From the NCBI RefSeq assembly GCF_003931915.1, contig NZ_RSAA01000002.1, forward strand, positions 62,001 through 126,000: a DNA stretch of 64,000 bases, read 5' to 3'. Position 1 is the stretch's first letter. The number at the start of each line of letters is the position of its first letter. This DNA is from Saccharopolyspora rhizosphaerae (GTDB lineage Bacteria > Actinomycetota > Actinomycetes > Mycobacteriales > Pseudonocardiaceae). Below, one piece after another: positions 42,967 to 51,869 of this stretch. The notes under the pieces were generated by a model. The model made no database searches. It saw only the letters and a program-made list of their open reading frames with translations, and was not told the DNA's origin. Both the position numbers and the translations under genes were made by a program.

Positions 42967-43170
42967 TCAGCGGCGCCACCTGCTCCGGGAGGTGCGCCGC
43001 TTGCTCCGGAACGTGTAGTGCCCGGGGCCCGGCGTGTCGAAGGTCGTCTTGCCGTGCGTCATGTTCCGGCTGAACCGGCCGAGCTTGAAGCCCCACGACG
43101 TGACGCGCGCGTTGTGGATGTTGAGGTAGACCGGCCCCAACCTGAGCCTCCGGTGCAGGTGAAAACCCAT
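42967..43170 (-). CDS. small basic protein, DUF4236-like
   Basis: A 67-aa strongly basic protein. It begins MGFHLHRRLRLGPVYLNI, has a Trp-Gly pair (SWGFKLGRF) and a PGPGHYTF motif, then an Arg/Ser tail (SKRRTSRSRWRR). The LGP, SxG, PGxGxxY order recalls DUF4236 proteins, which are often phage- or plasmid-linked, but the similarity is loose. ATG 43170 has GGAGG 8 nt upstream, which favours a real gene. The basic tail suggests nucleic-acid binding. Alone between a terminator and a gap of 299 bp. Confidence 0.55.
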   Translation of the reverse strand: MGFHLHRRLRLGPVYLNIHNARVTSWGFKLGRFSRNMTHGKTTFDTPGPGHYTFRSKRRTSRSRWRR

Positions 43171-43469
43171 GACTCGCACCTCCGCAGAACGTTCGCTCCG
43201 GCGCAGGCGAGCGGTACCCGCCGTGGCCGCCTTTCCTCCACCCCATCACACCACCGACGACCTCGGCCACGAAGACGATCTGCGCTGGATCCGGCTTTCC
43301 CGGCGGAGAACGGACTGCGATGAGAACCCCGCCTGCGGATGACCTGGGACTCGGTGAGGTGTTCGAGCCGGGACCGGCGGGCGCGTTACAGTAGCTTCCC
43401 TACTGCTGGGTAGGACCGCTGAGCGGGCCGTGTCGGAGCGCGGATTGCGCCGTTGTTCGAGGTCGATGG

Positions 43470-44087
43470 ATGAACCGTTGGGTGGGCCGGCTGACGCGGG
43501 CGTGGTGGCGGTGGGCGCGCAACGGTGCCGCGATCACGGCGCGCACCCGGGAAGGACGCGCGTTCCAAGGGCTGGGGGCCCGCAGCCACCTGGCGTTCCC
43601 CCAGGGAGCGCTGACCGGGGCCGAGCGCATCCGCATCGGAACCGACTGCATCATCAACGAGCACTCCGTGCTCTCCGCCGGGCTGCCCGGCGCGCGGTTG
43701 GGCGAGGGCGATCCGATGATCGTCATGGGCGACCGCTGCGTGCTCGGGCGCAACTCCGAGATCCTGGCGATGTCGTCGGTGGTGCTCGGTGACGACGTGT
43801 GGACCTCCAGCCGGGTCACGATCGTCGACCACCACCACCGCCACGACCTCACCGACGTGCCCGTGGCGGTGCAGTGGCCGCTGCCGGTGCGGCCGGTGAT
43901 CATCGGTTCCGGCACGGTGATCAGCACCGGGTCGGTCATCCTCGCCGGGGCGCAGATCGGCGAGAACTCGATCGTCGCCTCGGGCGCTCAGGTGACCGCC
44001 GGGGTCTACCCGCCCCACAGCGTGCTCGCCGGTGTTCCCGCGCGCGTCATCCGCACCCACGCCCCCGTCGAGGCCGACGTCGGGTGA
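43470..44087 (+). CDS. hexapeptide-repeat (left-handed beta-helix) acyltransferase
   Basis: A 205-aa protein with hexapeptide turns: IGTDCIINEHSVLSAG, LGEGDPMIVMGDRCVLGRNSEI, VVLGDDVWTSSRVTIVDHHHRHD and IIGSGTVISTGSVILAGAQIGENSIVASGAQVTAG. The conserved His-rich loop DHHHRHDL and the AGVPARVI ending (VLAGVPARVI) place it with the WbbJ/maltose-O-acetyltransferase-like group that acetylates sugars or lipopolysaccharide. ATG 43470. It is convergent with the acyl-CoA ligase gene, 25 bp between stops. Acceptor unknown. Confidence 0.82.
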   Translation: MNRWVGRLTRAWWRWARNGAAITARTREGRAFQGLGARSHLAFPQGALTGAERIRIGTDCIINEHSVLSAGLPGARLGEGDPMIVMGDRCVLGRNSEILAMSSVVLGDDVWTSSRVTIVDHHHRHDLTDVPVAVQWPLPVRPVIIGSGTVISTGSVILAGAQIGENSIVASGAQVTAGVYPPHSVLAGVPARVIRTHAPVEADVG

Positions 44088-44112
44088 ACGACGTCCGGAG
44101 CCGGCAAGGACC

Positions 44113-45633
44113 TCAGCCGGACTTCGCCCTGGCGCGCAGCACGTTCTTCTGCAGCTTTCCGGTCGAGGTCTTCGGCAGCTCCCCGAAGAGGACCTGCTTC
44201 GGCGCCTTGAAAGCGGCGATCCGGGAGCGGACGAACTCGATCAGCTCCGCCTCGCCGGCCTCGGAATGCTCGCGCAGGCTGACGAAGGCGATGGGCACCT
44301 CGCCCCACTTCTCGTGCGGCGAGGCGACGACAGCGGCCTCGAGGACGTCGGGGTGCGCGGTCAGGGCGTTCTCGACCTCGATGGAGGTGATGTTCTCCCC
44401 ACCGGAGATGATCACGTCCTTGATCCGGTCCCGCAGTTCCACGTAGCCGTCGGGGTGGCGAACGCCGAGATCACCGCTGCGGAACCAGCCGTCGAGCGTG
44501 GCGTTCTCGGTGGCCTCGGGATCGCGGTAGTAGCCGAGCATGACGTCGTTGCCGCGCAGCAGGATCTCGCCGGGCGTCTGCCCGTCGGCGGGAACCTCCT
44601 CCCCCTCAGGATCGGTGACGCGGACCGGTTCGGCCACCACGTTGGCGATGCCCTGCCGGGCGATCAGCCTCGCGCGGCGCTCCGGCTCGACGGTGTCCCA
44701 CTCGGGTTGCCACTCGCAGACCACGGCGGGCCCGAACGTCTCGGTGAGCCCGTAGAGGTGGCGGATGTCGAAGCCGAGCTCGCTCATCCGCGCCAGCAGC
44801 GACGGCCAGGGCGGCGCACCGCCGGCGAAGACGCGCAGCACGTGGTCGAGTTCCCGGGCGTTGGGGTGTTCGGCGAGCATCGCCAGAACCGTCGGGGCGG
44901 CGCAGAAGTGGGTGATGCCCTCGGCGAAGATCGCCCGCCAGAGCTCCCCGGGGTCGACCTTGCGCAGGCAGTGGTGCACGCCGCCGGCCGCGGTCACCGC
45001 CCACGGGAAGCACCAGCCGTTGGTGTGGAACATCGGCAAGGTCCACAGGTACTGCGAGGAGGTGTCGAGCTTGGCGTGGTAGGCCATCGCCAGTGCCTGC
45101 AGGTAGGCGCCCCGGTGGTGGTACATGACGCCTTTGGGCCGACCCGTGGTGCCGCTGGTGTAGTTGATCGACAGCAGGGACCGCTCGTCGGTGACCTCCA
45201 CTCGGTGCGGGTCGGCGGAGTCGACGAGCTCGTCGTAGGAGGAGGAGTCGATCACCGGGACCGACGGTTCCCCCAGCACCTCGCGGTACTCGGCGTCGAC
45301 CAGCACCAGGCTCGCCCCGCTGTGGTCGAGGATGTAGGCGATCTCGGACGGGGCGAGGCGAGTGTTGAGCGCGACCAGCACCGCACCGGCCAGCGGGACG
45401 CCGTAGTGCGCCTCCAGCAGCAGGTGCGTGTTCGGGGACAGCACCGCGACCCGGTCACCGGGCTGGACCCCGCGTGCCGCCAGCAGTCCCGCCAGCCGTT
45501 GCGCCCGGTCCCACAGCTGCGAGTAGGTGTCCCGGCGGTCGCCGTCGACGACCGCCGGACGGTCGGCGAACACCGCCGCCGCACGTTCCAAGAAGGACAC
45601 CGGACTCAGTTCCCGAAAAGCGATCCCGGTCAA
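44113..45633 (-). CDS. acyl-CoA synthetase / AMP-dependent ligase
   Basis: A 506-aa ANL-superfamily ligase: INYTSGTTGRPKGVMYHHRG (ATP loop, about 169-188), HLYGLTETFGPAV (about 287), GEILLRGNDVMLGYY and the hinge RSGDLGVRHPDGYVELRDRIKDVI, with the catalytic C-terminal Lys in PKTSTGKLQK. It makes acyl-adenylate and then acyl-CoA from a fatty or aromatic acid. TTG 45633 was chosen because GGGAGG precedes it by 7 nt. It lies behind the MFS gene of the aromatic cluster (185-bp gap) and may activate an acid intermediate of that pathway; fatty-acid activation elsewhere is the alternative. Confidence 0.85.
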   Translation of the reverse strand: MTGIAFRELSPVSFLERAAAVFADRPAVVDGDRRDTYSQLWDRAQRLAGLLAARGVQPGDRVAVLSPNTHLLLEAHYGVPLAGAVLVALNTRLAPSEIAYILDHSGASLVLVDAEYREVLGEPSVPVIDSSSYDELVDSADPHRVEVTDERSLLSINYTSGTTGRPKGVMYHHRGAYLQALAMAYHAKLDTSSQYLWTLPMFHTNGWCFPWAVTAAGGVHHCLRKVDPGELWRAIFAEGITHFCAAPTVLAMLAEHPNARELDHVLRVFAGGAPPWPSLLARMSELGFDIRHLYGLTETFGPAVVCEWQPEWDTVEPERRARLIARQGIANVVAEPVRVTDPEGEEVPADGQTPGEILLRGNDVMLGYYRDPEATENATLDGWFRSGDLGVRHPDGYVELRDRIKDVIISGGENITSIEVENALTAHPDVLEAAVVASPHEKWGEVPIAFVSLREHSEAGEAELIEFVRSRIAAFKAPKQVLFGELPKTSTGKLQKNVLRARAKSG

Positions 45634-45818
45634 CGCGTAGCCTCCCTCTCACCCGTCCTCGGGGTGCGCGGAGCATAACCACCCGGATCGTCCCGGGGCG
45701 AGACCTCGACGGACCGCCACGGCGGTCGAGCACTTGTCCCCACGAGGAGGTGCCGCCGACCGCACCGGGCGTTCAGGCCCGCGCGGACCGGCGGCACGGG
45801 GGACTCATCGCGGCCGGC

Positions 45819-47201
45819 TCACGGCGAGAGCTCTTCGAGCGTGCGCCCCTTGGTCTCCTCGGCGAACACGGCGGTGATCACCGTGGCGACCAGGGTGATG
45901 CCGCCGATCAGCGCGAACACCGTCGACAATCCCGTGCCGCCCGCGTAGACCAGGGCGACCAGGATCGGCCCGGTGATGATGCCCAGCCGGTTGAAGACCC
46001 CGCCCAGGCTGCAGCCCAGCGCACGGCTGCGGGTCGGGTACAGCTCGGGGGTGTAGAGGTAGAGGCTGATGTTGGCCGCGAAGCTGAACATCGCCGCGAA
46101 GGCCGAGAACACGGCGAGCTGGCCCGCCGATGTCACGCCCAGCACCGCGAGCACGCCCATCGCGACCGCGGTGCCGCCGAGGCCGACGCTGAGCACCGCG
46201 CGTCGGCCGAACCTGTCGATGGTCAAGGCGGCCAGCACGCAGCCGACGAGCCCGGCCACCGAGGCCAGCGTGCTGCACCAGAGGGCGGTGCTGATCGACA
46301 GCTGGAACACCTGCTGGTAGAGCGTCGGCAGCCACGACGTCAGGCCGTAGTTCGCCAAGTAGCCGACGAACCAGACCATCCAGACCACGAGGGTTCGCCG
46401 CCGGTAGCGACCGGTGAACAGGTCGCGCAGGACGCTGGTGCCGCTCGACCCGGCGTCCTCGGCCGCGACCACCCGCGAGGGGGCCGGCAGGTCCTTCCCG
46501 GTGGAGGCGCGGACCGCCCGCTCGATCCGGTCCACCACCTCCCGTGCCCGCGCGTGCTGGCCGCGCGCGACCAGCCAGCGCGGCGATTCCGGAACCTTGC
46601 GCTGCAGGAAGAACGCGGCGACGCCGGGAACCGCGGCGACCAGGAACAGCGCGCGCCAGCCCCAGTTCGGCACGATCCACGCCGAGGCCAGCGCTCCGAC
46701 GGTGAGCCCGGCGGGGAAGACCACCTCGTACATCAGCACGAAGCGTCCGCGCTTCTTGGCACGGCTGATCTCGGCGATGTAGGAGGCCGCGGTGGGCACC
46801 TCCCCGCCGATCGCCAAGCCCTGGACGAAGCGCAGGACCAGGAACGGCAGCAGCGCCGGGCTCAGCGCCATGCCGAGGTTGCCGAGGGCGGTGATCACCA
46901 CGCACAGCGTGATCACCCGGACCCGGCCGATCCGGTCGGCGAGCCAGCCCGAGGCCAGCGCGCCCAGCAGCATGCCGACCGATCCCACGGTGAGCGTGGT
47001 GGTGGCACCCGCGGCCGACAGCCCCCACTCGCGGGAGATCTCGGGCAGCGAGAAGGCGATGAGCAGCTGGTCGAACGCTTCGAAGAAGGTGACCACGCCG
47101 ATGATCAGCCGGATGCTCACGTGCCAGCGCGACATCGGCAGCCGTTCCAGCCGGGCGGCGATGTCGTGCTGAGCGGCCAGGTCTGGGGCCGAGGTACTCA
47201 T
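45819..47201 (-). CDS. MFS transporter, aromatic-acid/sugar:proton symporter-like
   Basis: A 460-aa permease with 12 predicted membrane helices. Typical signatures: ASGWLADRIGRVRVI after helix 2, RFVQGLAIGGEVPTAASYIAE in helix 4-5, KVPESPRWLVARGQ after helix 6 and DRFGRRAVLSVG between 8 and 9. The profile is near sugar-porter and aromatic acid:H+ symporter (AAHS) carriers. ATG 47201 follows GGAGG at 5 nt. It stands 147 bp behind the DLH-like gene at the tail of the aromatic operon and probably imports its substrate. Confidence 0.86.
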   Translation of the reverse strand: MSTSAPDLAAQHDIAARLERLPMSRWHVSIRLIIGVVTFFEAFDQLLIAFSLPEISREWGLSAAGATTTLTVGSVGMLLGALASGWLADRIGRVRVITLCVVITALGNLGMALSPALLPFLVLRFVQGLAIGGEVPTAASYIAEISRAKKRGRFVLMYEVVFPAGLTVGALASAWIVPNWGWRALFLVAAVPGVAAFFLQRKVPESPRWLVARGQHARAREVVDRIERAVRASTGKDLPAPSRVVAAEDAGSSGTSVLRDLFTGRYRRRTLVVWMVWFVGYLANYGLTSWLPTLYQQVFQLSISTALWCSTLASVAGLVGCVLAALTIDRFGRRAVLSVGLGGTAVAMGVLAVLGVTSAGQLAVFSAFAAMFSFAANISLYLYTPELYPTRSRALGCSLGGVFNRLGIITGPILVALVYAGGTGLSTVFALIGGITLVATVITAVFAEETKGRTLEELSP

Positions 47202-47348
47202 GCGTCCCTCCTCTGGGACACGCATGCCACGAAGGGAGCGTGACATGGCAGGGTAAGCGCCTGTGTGCTGCGGCGAGCCGGGTGGTCTCGCTGTGCGGCC
47301 TCCTGGGTCCGGAGGCCTGTTGGTGGGACGGCTGCAGACGGGTGCGCT

Positions 47349-47873
47349 TCAGCCGATCCGGGAGTCGATGAGTCGGACCGCTTCTTCCCACGAACCGCGC
47401 CGCTCCGCTCCGTCCAGCGGCTCGCACCCGGCAACTCCTCCGAGCCGGTGCTCGGCTGCGGCCCGGGTCGCGAGATCACCGCTGGTGCCCACGCCGAGCA
47501 CGGCGGTGGCGCGCGCCGGGAACCCGAGGCGGGTGCTGAGGTGGTCGAGCGCACCGGCGACGTCGGCGGCGAGGTCCTCGGGGTCGAGCAGGGACATCGC
47601 GGCGTGCGCGGTGTCCGGGTGTTCCGGGCGGAACTCCTTCCCGCCGGTCTCGTAGTACAGGTAGGGAGCCACCGCGACGTAGCCGCGGCGGGCCAGGGCG
47701 CGGCAGCCGTCCTCGATCGGTGCGGTCAGGCCGTAGGCGTCGTGCAGCACCACCACGGCCGCGCCCGCTCGGGTGCGCGGGAAGCGGACGAACAGCGGTG
47801 CCGCGGTGCGCAGCACCCGGCGGCCCCGGTTGGCCGGTCCGTGAGCGTGGTGGTGGGCCGGTTCGGTGGACAT
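47349..47873 (-). CDS. truncated dienelactone-hydrolase-like protein
   Basis: A 174-aa protein; true dienelactone hydrolases are about 230-240 aa. N-terminal part aligns (AAVVVLHDAYGLTAPIEDGCRALARRGYVAVAPYLYY). The nucleophile elbow, normally GFCxGG, reads VLGVGTSGDLA, so the catalytic Cys is not there, and the C-terminal third that carries the Asp and His is missing. Probably not an active DLH; a binding or structural role is possible. His-rich start (STEPAHHHAHG). ATG 47873, 13 bp behind the ThDP gene and in the same operon. Confidence 0.7.
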   Translation of the reverse strand: MSTEPAHHHAHGPANRGRRVLRTAAPLFVRFPRTRAGAAVVVLHDAYGLTAPIEDGCRALARRGYVAVAPYLYYETGGKEFRPEHPDTAHAAMSLLDPEDLAADVAGALDHLSTRLGFPARATAVLGVGTSGDLATRAAAEHRLGGVAGCEPLDGAERRGSWEEAVRLIDSRIG

Positions 47874-47886
47874 CGCTGCGCCTCCT

Positions 47887-49521
47887 CTAGCTGGGCACGT
47901 GCACCGGGGGCACGAACGGGGACGGGGTGGGCTCCAGCGCCGTGACGTCGACCTCGACCACGTGCGGGCCGTGTTCGGCGACGGCCTTGGCGAAGACCTC
48001 CCCGAACGATTCCGCCCTGTTGACCAGCGCGTGCGGGATGTCCAGCGCCTCGGCGAGGCGCCCGAAGTCCGGGGTGAACAGGTCGACGCCGGAGCGCCGT
48101 CCGGCGTGCGCGTCCTGCATGTTGCGCAGCACGCCGTAACCGCCGTCGTTGAACACCACGAGCACCAGCCACGGCTGCTCCTGGGCGAGCGTGGCCAGTT
48201 CGCCGAGGTGCACGGCGAGCCCGCCATCACCGGCGAGCACCACCGTCGGCGCCTGCGGCACGCCGAGGGCGGCGCCGAGGCCGTGCGCCAGGCCTTGGCC
48301 GATGCCGCCACCGACCGGGAAGACGTTGGTGCTGGGCGCGTAGATCTCCAGCAGCCGGTTGCCCCACTGGCTGGAGGGGATCGTCACGTCCCGCGCGATC
48401 ACCGACTCGGTGGGCAGAGCCTGCCGGATCGCATCGCAGAGCAGCGCGTACTTGCCGATCGCGGCGCGCAGTTGCGCGCGCACCGCGGAACGGGTGCGGG
48501 CGACCTCCTCCTGCCAGTGCCACTCCGCACCGGCGGAGCCGGACAACTCGGCGATGAGCTGCGGCAGCACCTCCTCGGCTGTTCCGACCACGCCCACCTC
48601 GGCCGGGTAGGCGCGGCCGATGGCGTCCGGGTCGACGTCGATCTGCACGTGTCCGGCGGGCAGCGGCAGCGCGTAGTGCCGGGTCTCGTTCGAGCGGAAG
48701 TGGGTGCCGATGGAGATCAGCAGGTCGGCGTCGGCCAGCAGCGGAGCGGCCTCGGGGTTCGCGGCGAAGTTGCCGATCACCAGGTCGTGGTCCTCGGGCA
48801 CGCTGCCCCGGCCGGAGTTGCTGGTCAGCACACCGGCCCGCAGGAGTTCGGCGAGCTCGCGCACCTGCGGGCCCGCCGAGGCACCGCCCCCGCCGACCCA
48901 CAGCAGCGGTCGTCGCGCGGAGCGGATCCGCTCGGCGGCCTCCCGGACCGCGGCCGGGTCGACCGGCGGCCCGGCCGCGCCCTGCTCGGCCGGGCACGGC
49001 TCGACCTGCTGCGCGGCGTACTGCAGGTCGATCGGCCACTCCACGCTGGCAGGTCCGGAGGGGACGGACAGCGCAGCCCGGACCGCGTTGCGGAGGGTGG
49101 TTCCCGCTGTTCGCGCGCAGCGGACCTGGTCGGCGTGCTTCGACACGGCGGTGAGCATCCCGAGCTGGTCCTGGGTCTCATGGATGACACCGCGTCCCTG
49201 GCCGAGGAACGGGGAGTCGATCTGGCCGGTCACGTGCAACACCCTGCTGCCGGCGGTCAGCGCTTCCACCATCGCGCCCGCCGCGTTGCCCGCGCCGGTG
49301 CCGGTGCTGGTGATCGCCACGCCGAGGCCGCCGGTGGCGCGGCTGTGACCGTCGGCGGCGTTGACCGCGGCGGCCTCGTGGCGCACCGGCACGAACCGCA
49401 GCTCGCGGCTCACCGCTTCCACCAGCGGGAGGTTGTGGACGCTGACCACGCCGAACGCGGTGTCGACGTCGTTGTCGCGCATGACCTGCACGAGCAGGTC
49501 ACCGCCGTGGGTTGGGGTCAT
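47887..49521 (-). CDS. ThDP-dependent decarboxylase/lyase (acetolactate synthase-like)
   Basis: A 544-aa ThDP enzyme with the three-domain plan. Catalytic Glu in VPVRHEAAAVNAADGHSRATG (about 48); central domain GVLTSNSGRGSVPEDHDLVIGNF; C-terminal ThDP/Mg motif GDGGLAVHLGELATLA to VFNDGGYGVLRN (about 420-455). Related enzymes are benzoylformate decarboxylase, acetolactate synthase and oxalyl-CoA decarboxylase. The operon context suggests decarboxylation of a 2-oxo acid, giving an aldehyde for the ALDH at 56869. ATG 49521. The His that decides benzoylformate decarboxylase activity cannot be assigned without alignment. Confidence 0.83.
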   Translation of the reverse strand: MTPTHGGDLLVQVMRDNDVDTAFGVVSVHNLPLVEAVSRELRFVPVRHEAAAVNAADGHSRATGGLGVAITSTGTGAGNAAGAMVEALTAGSRVLHVTGQIDSPFLGQGRGVIHETQDQLGMLTAVSKHADQVRCARTAGTTLRNAVRAALSVPSGPASVEWPIDLQYAAQQVEPCPAEQGAAGPPVDPAAVREAAERIRSARRPLLWVGGGGASAGPQVRELAELLRAGVLTSNSGRGSVPEDHDLVIGNFAANPEAAPLLADADLLISIGTHFRSNETRHYALPLPAGHVQIDVDPDAIGRAYPAEVGVVGTAEEVLPQLIAELSGSAGAEWHWQEEVARTRSAVRAQLRAAIGKYALLCDAIRQALPTESVIARDVTIPSSQWGNRLLEIYAPSTNVFPVGGGIGQGLAHGLGAALGVPQAPTVVLAGDGGLAVHLGELATLAQEQPWLVLVVFNDGGYGVLRNMQDAHAGRRSGVDLFTPDFGRLAEALDIPHALVNRAESFGEVFAKAVAEHGPHVVEVDVTALEPTPSPFVPPVHVPS

Positions 49522-49539
49522 GGGAGTCCTCTTCGGGTT

Positions 49540-50316
49540 CTACAGGGAGCGGGCGACGCCGCCGCCCACGTCGATGGCGGTGCCGGTGAGGTAGGAGGCG
49601 CGCGGCGAGAGCAGGGTCAGGACCGGGAAGGCGACCTCCTCCGCCGTGCCCAACCGGCCCAGCGGGATGCCGCGGTCAGCGGCCAGTTCCGCGCTCCAGG
49701 CCGCGAAGTCCAGCGCAGAACCGGATCGCTCGTAGCGATCCCGCCACTGGCCGGTGTCGATCAGCCCCAGGCACACGGAGTTGACCCGGACACCTTCCTC
49801 GGCGAGATCACCGGAGAGCGTCTTGGTGAGGTTGAGCAGCGCGGCGCGCGCCGCGGACGTGGCCGCCAGCCGGCCCTCGGGCTGGCGAGCCAGGATCGCG
49901 TTGACGTTGACCACCGACGCGGCGTCGGACTCGCGCAACCACGGTCGCGCGGCCCGGAGCACGTGCAGCACGCTGAAGATCTTCAGGTCGAGCTCCTCGC
50001 GCCACTGCTGCTCACCGGTGTCGTCCCACCGCGCCATCAGCGAACGACCGGCGTTGTTGACGACCCCGTCGAGGCCGCCGAACACCTCGGCCGACCGCTC
50101 GACGAACCGCTGCACAGCGCGGTCGTCGAGGACGTCGCACGCTCCGAGGTGCAGGTTGCCGGGCGGTCCGTCGAGCGCTGCCTCGAGCTTGGTGACGTCG
50201 CGCGCGCAGGCGGCGACGTTGGCCCCCTCGGCGAGCAGCATCCGCGCGGTGGCCAGCCCCACGCCGGAGCTCGCGCCGGTCACCAGCACGGTGCGGCCGG
50301 TCAGGCCCAGGTCCAT
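49540..50316 (-). CDS. short-chain dehydrogenase-like protein lacking the catalytic triad
   Basis: A 258-aa classical SDR by fold: cofactor loop VTGASSGVGLAT (about 13-24), DVLDDRAV and VVNNAGRSL. But at the active site the usual Ser-Tyr-xxx-Lys is lost: the segment reads VNVNAILAR and then RLAATSAARAALL, where Tyr is replaced by Thr and Lys by Arg, and the upstream Ser by Ala. The C-terminus has LGIDTG-type and GTAIDVGGGVARSL ends. It may be inactive, or use another acid/base. ATG 50316, 12 bp behind the canonical SDR. Confidence 0.8.
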   Translation of the reverse strand: MDLGLTGRTVLVTGASSGVGLATARMLLAEGANVAACARDVTKLEAALDGPPGNLHLGACDVLDDRAVQRFVERSAEVFGGLDGVVNNAGRSLMARWDDTGEQQWREELDLKIFSVLHVLRAARPWLRESDAASVVNVNAILARQPEGRLAATSAARAALLNLTKTLSGDLAEEGVRVNSVCLGLIDTGQWRDRYERSGSALDFAAWSAELAADRGIPLGRLGTAEEVAFPVLTLLSPRASYLTGTAIDVGGGVARSL

Positions 50317-50328
50317 GGGTACTCCTCT

Positions 50329-51075
50329 TCATCGGCAGACGAATCCGCCGTCCACCAGCAAGGTTTGTCCGGTGATGTAGGCGGCGGCGTCGGAGAGCAG
50401 GAACCGCACCGCTCCGACCAGGTCTTCTGGCTGTTGTGGTCGGGGCAAGGCCCGGTTGATCCGGTAGAGGTCGTGGCGCTCGGCCGGAACCGCTTGCGTC
50501 GCTTCGCATTCGGTGATGCCGGGCGCCACCGAGTTCACGGTGATCCCGTCGGGTCCGGCGTCTCGGGCCATGGCCCGGGTCATCGCCACGATCGCGCCCT
50601 TGGACGCCACGTAGTGGGCCAGCCGTGGCGGGCCGTAGAAGGCGACGTCCGAGGCGATGTTGAGGATCCGGCCCTCGCCCCGGGCCCGCAGTTGCGGGTA
50701 GAGCACCTTGGACACCAGCCAACTGCCGCGCAGGTTGACCGACATGATGCGGTCGAACTCGTCAACGCCGATGTCCTGGAAGTGCTTGCCGCCGACGCCG
50801 TCGGCCAGCGCGGCGTTGTTGACCACCGCGTAGGCTCCGCCGAGCTCGGCGACCCGGTCAGCGAGCCGCTGCACCGACCCGGCGTCGGAGACGTCGGTGT
50901 CCACCCGGTGCACCGGCACGCCGTGGTCGGCGAGCTCGACGACGGCGCGGGCCGCGAGGTCCGGATCGCGCTCGGCGATCACCAGGTGCGCCCCACCTCC
51001 GGCGAGGTCGTGGGCGATGGCCAGTCCCAGACCCCGCCCTGCGCCGGTGACCACGATCAGCTTCCCGCTCAGCAC
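50329..51075 (-). CDS. short-chain dehydrogenase/reductase
   Basis: A 248-aa classical SDR with an intact site: GAGRGLGLAIAHDL (about 11-24), VVNNAALADG, NIASDVAFYGPPRLAHYVASKGAIV with the Tyr-Val-Ala-Ser-Lys, and the C-terminal ITGQTLLVDGG. In the operon it is the best candidate for the dihydrodiol or alcohol dehydrogenation step. ATG 51075 overlaps the hydrolase stop by 7 bp. Confidence 0.87.
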   Translation of the reverse strand: MLSGKLIVVTGAGRGLGLAIAHDLAGGGAHLVIAERDPDLAARAVVELADHGVPVHRVDTDVSDAGSVQRLADRVAELGGAYAVVNNAALADGVGGKHFQDIGVDEFDRIMSVNLRGSWLVSKVLYPQLRARGEGRILNIASDVAFYGPPRLAHYVASKGAIVAMTRAMARDAGPDGITVNSVAPGITECEATQAVPAERHDLYRINRALPRPQQPEDLVGAVRFLLSDAAAYITGQTLLVDGGFVCR

Positions 51076-51869
51076 GGCACCCCTCCCCTGGCGTCGACCT
51101 CCGCGAGGAAATCCCGCACGGCGGCGTTGAACTCGCCTGGCTTCTCCTGGTTGGCGGCGTGCCCGGCGTCGTCGATCTCGACGAGGCGGGCGCCGGGGAT
51201 CCGTTCGGCCAGGGCCCGGCTCTCGGCCACACCGGTGACCTGGTCCTCGGTGCCGACGACCACCAGCGTCGGGGTGACGACCAGCGGCAGCCGGGCGGAG
51301 TGGTCGGTCGCGGCCATCACCCGGGCGGCGTTGCGGTAGCCGGGCAGCCGCACCCGCGACATCAGCGCGGTCACCCGCTCCACCACCGGCTGCTCGGCTC
51401 CGGACGCGGTCAGCCGCGGAGCCCGCACGGCGGCGAAGGCGCCCGCTCCGCGGGAGCGCAACTCCTCGACCCGCGCGCCCATCGCTGCGCGGCCCTCGGT
51501 GGTCCGGCCCGATCCCCGCGAGGAGTCGGCCAGCACCAGTGATCGCAGGAGCTCCGGTGCCCGGAGCGCCACCCGGGTCGCGATCACCCCACCCCAGGAG
51601 ACACCGAGCAGGTGCGCTGGTTCGGCGTCGACCCCGTCCAACACGGCGATGACCGCGTCGGCGTAGGCGTCCAGGTCGGGTTCTCCGGGGAGGTCGGCGG
51701 ACCGCCCGTAGCCGGGTGCGTCCCAGGCGATCACGCGGTGCCGGTCCGCCAGTCCGGCGAGCTGCGCGTCGAACGCCTCCGCCGCGCCGCCGATGCCGTG
51801 CAGCAGCACCAGGGGCGTGCCGGAGCCGGCTTCGACGACGTCCACATCGGACACCCTCGTGCGGATCAC
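51069..51869 (-). CDS. alpha/beta hydrolase, meta-cleavage C-C hydrolase-like
   Basis: A 266-aa hydrolase. Oxyanion loop LVLLHGIGGAAEAFDAQ (about 21-37), nucleophile elbow LLGVSWGGVIATR (Ser about 90-95), acid region VVGTEDQVTGV, His in DDAGHAANQEKPGEF. The order and size match MhpC/BphD-type C-C hydrolases and 3-oxoadipate enol-lactonase; the adjacent extradiol dioxygenase favours cleavage of a ring-fission product. GTG 51869 overlaps the aspartate-dehydrogenase-like gene by 4 bp. Confidence 0.82.
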   Translation of the reverse strand: MIRTRVSDVDVVEAGSGTPLVLLHGIGGAAEAFDAQLAGLADRHRVIAWDAPGYGRSADLPGEPDLDAYADAVIAVLDGVDAEPAHLLGVSWGGVIATRVALRAPELLRSLVLADSSRGSGRTTEGRAAMGARVEELRSRGAGAFAAVRAPRLTASGAEQPVVERVTALMSRVRLPGYRNAARVMAATDHSARLPLVVTPTLVVVGTEDQVTGVAESRALAERIPGARLVEIDDAGHAANQEKPGEFNAAVRDFLAEVDARGGVPC

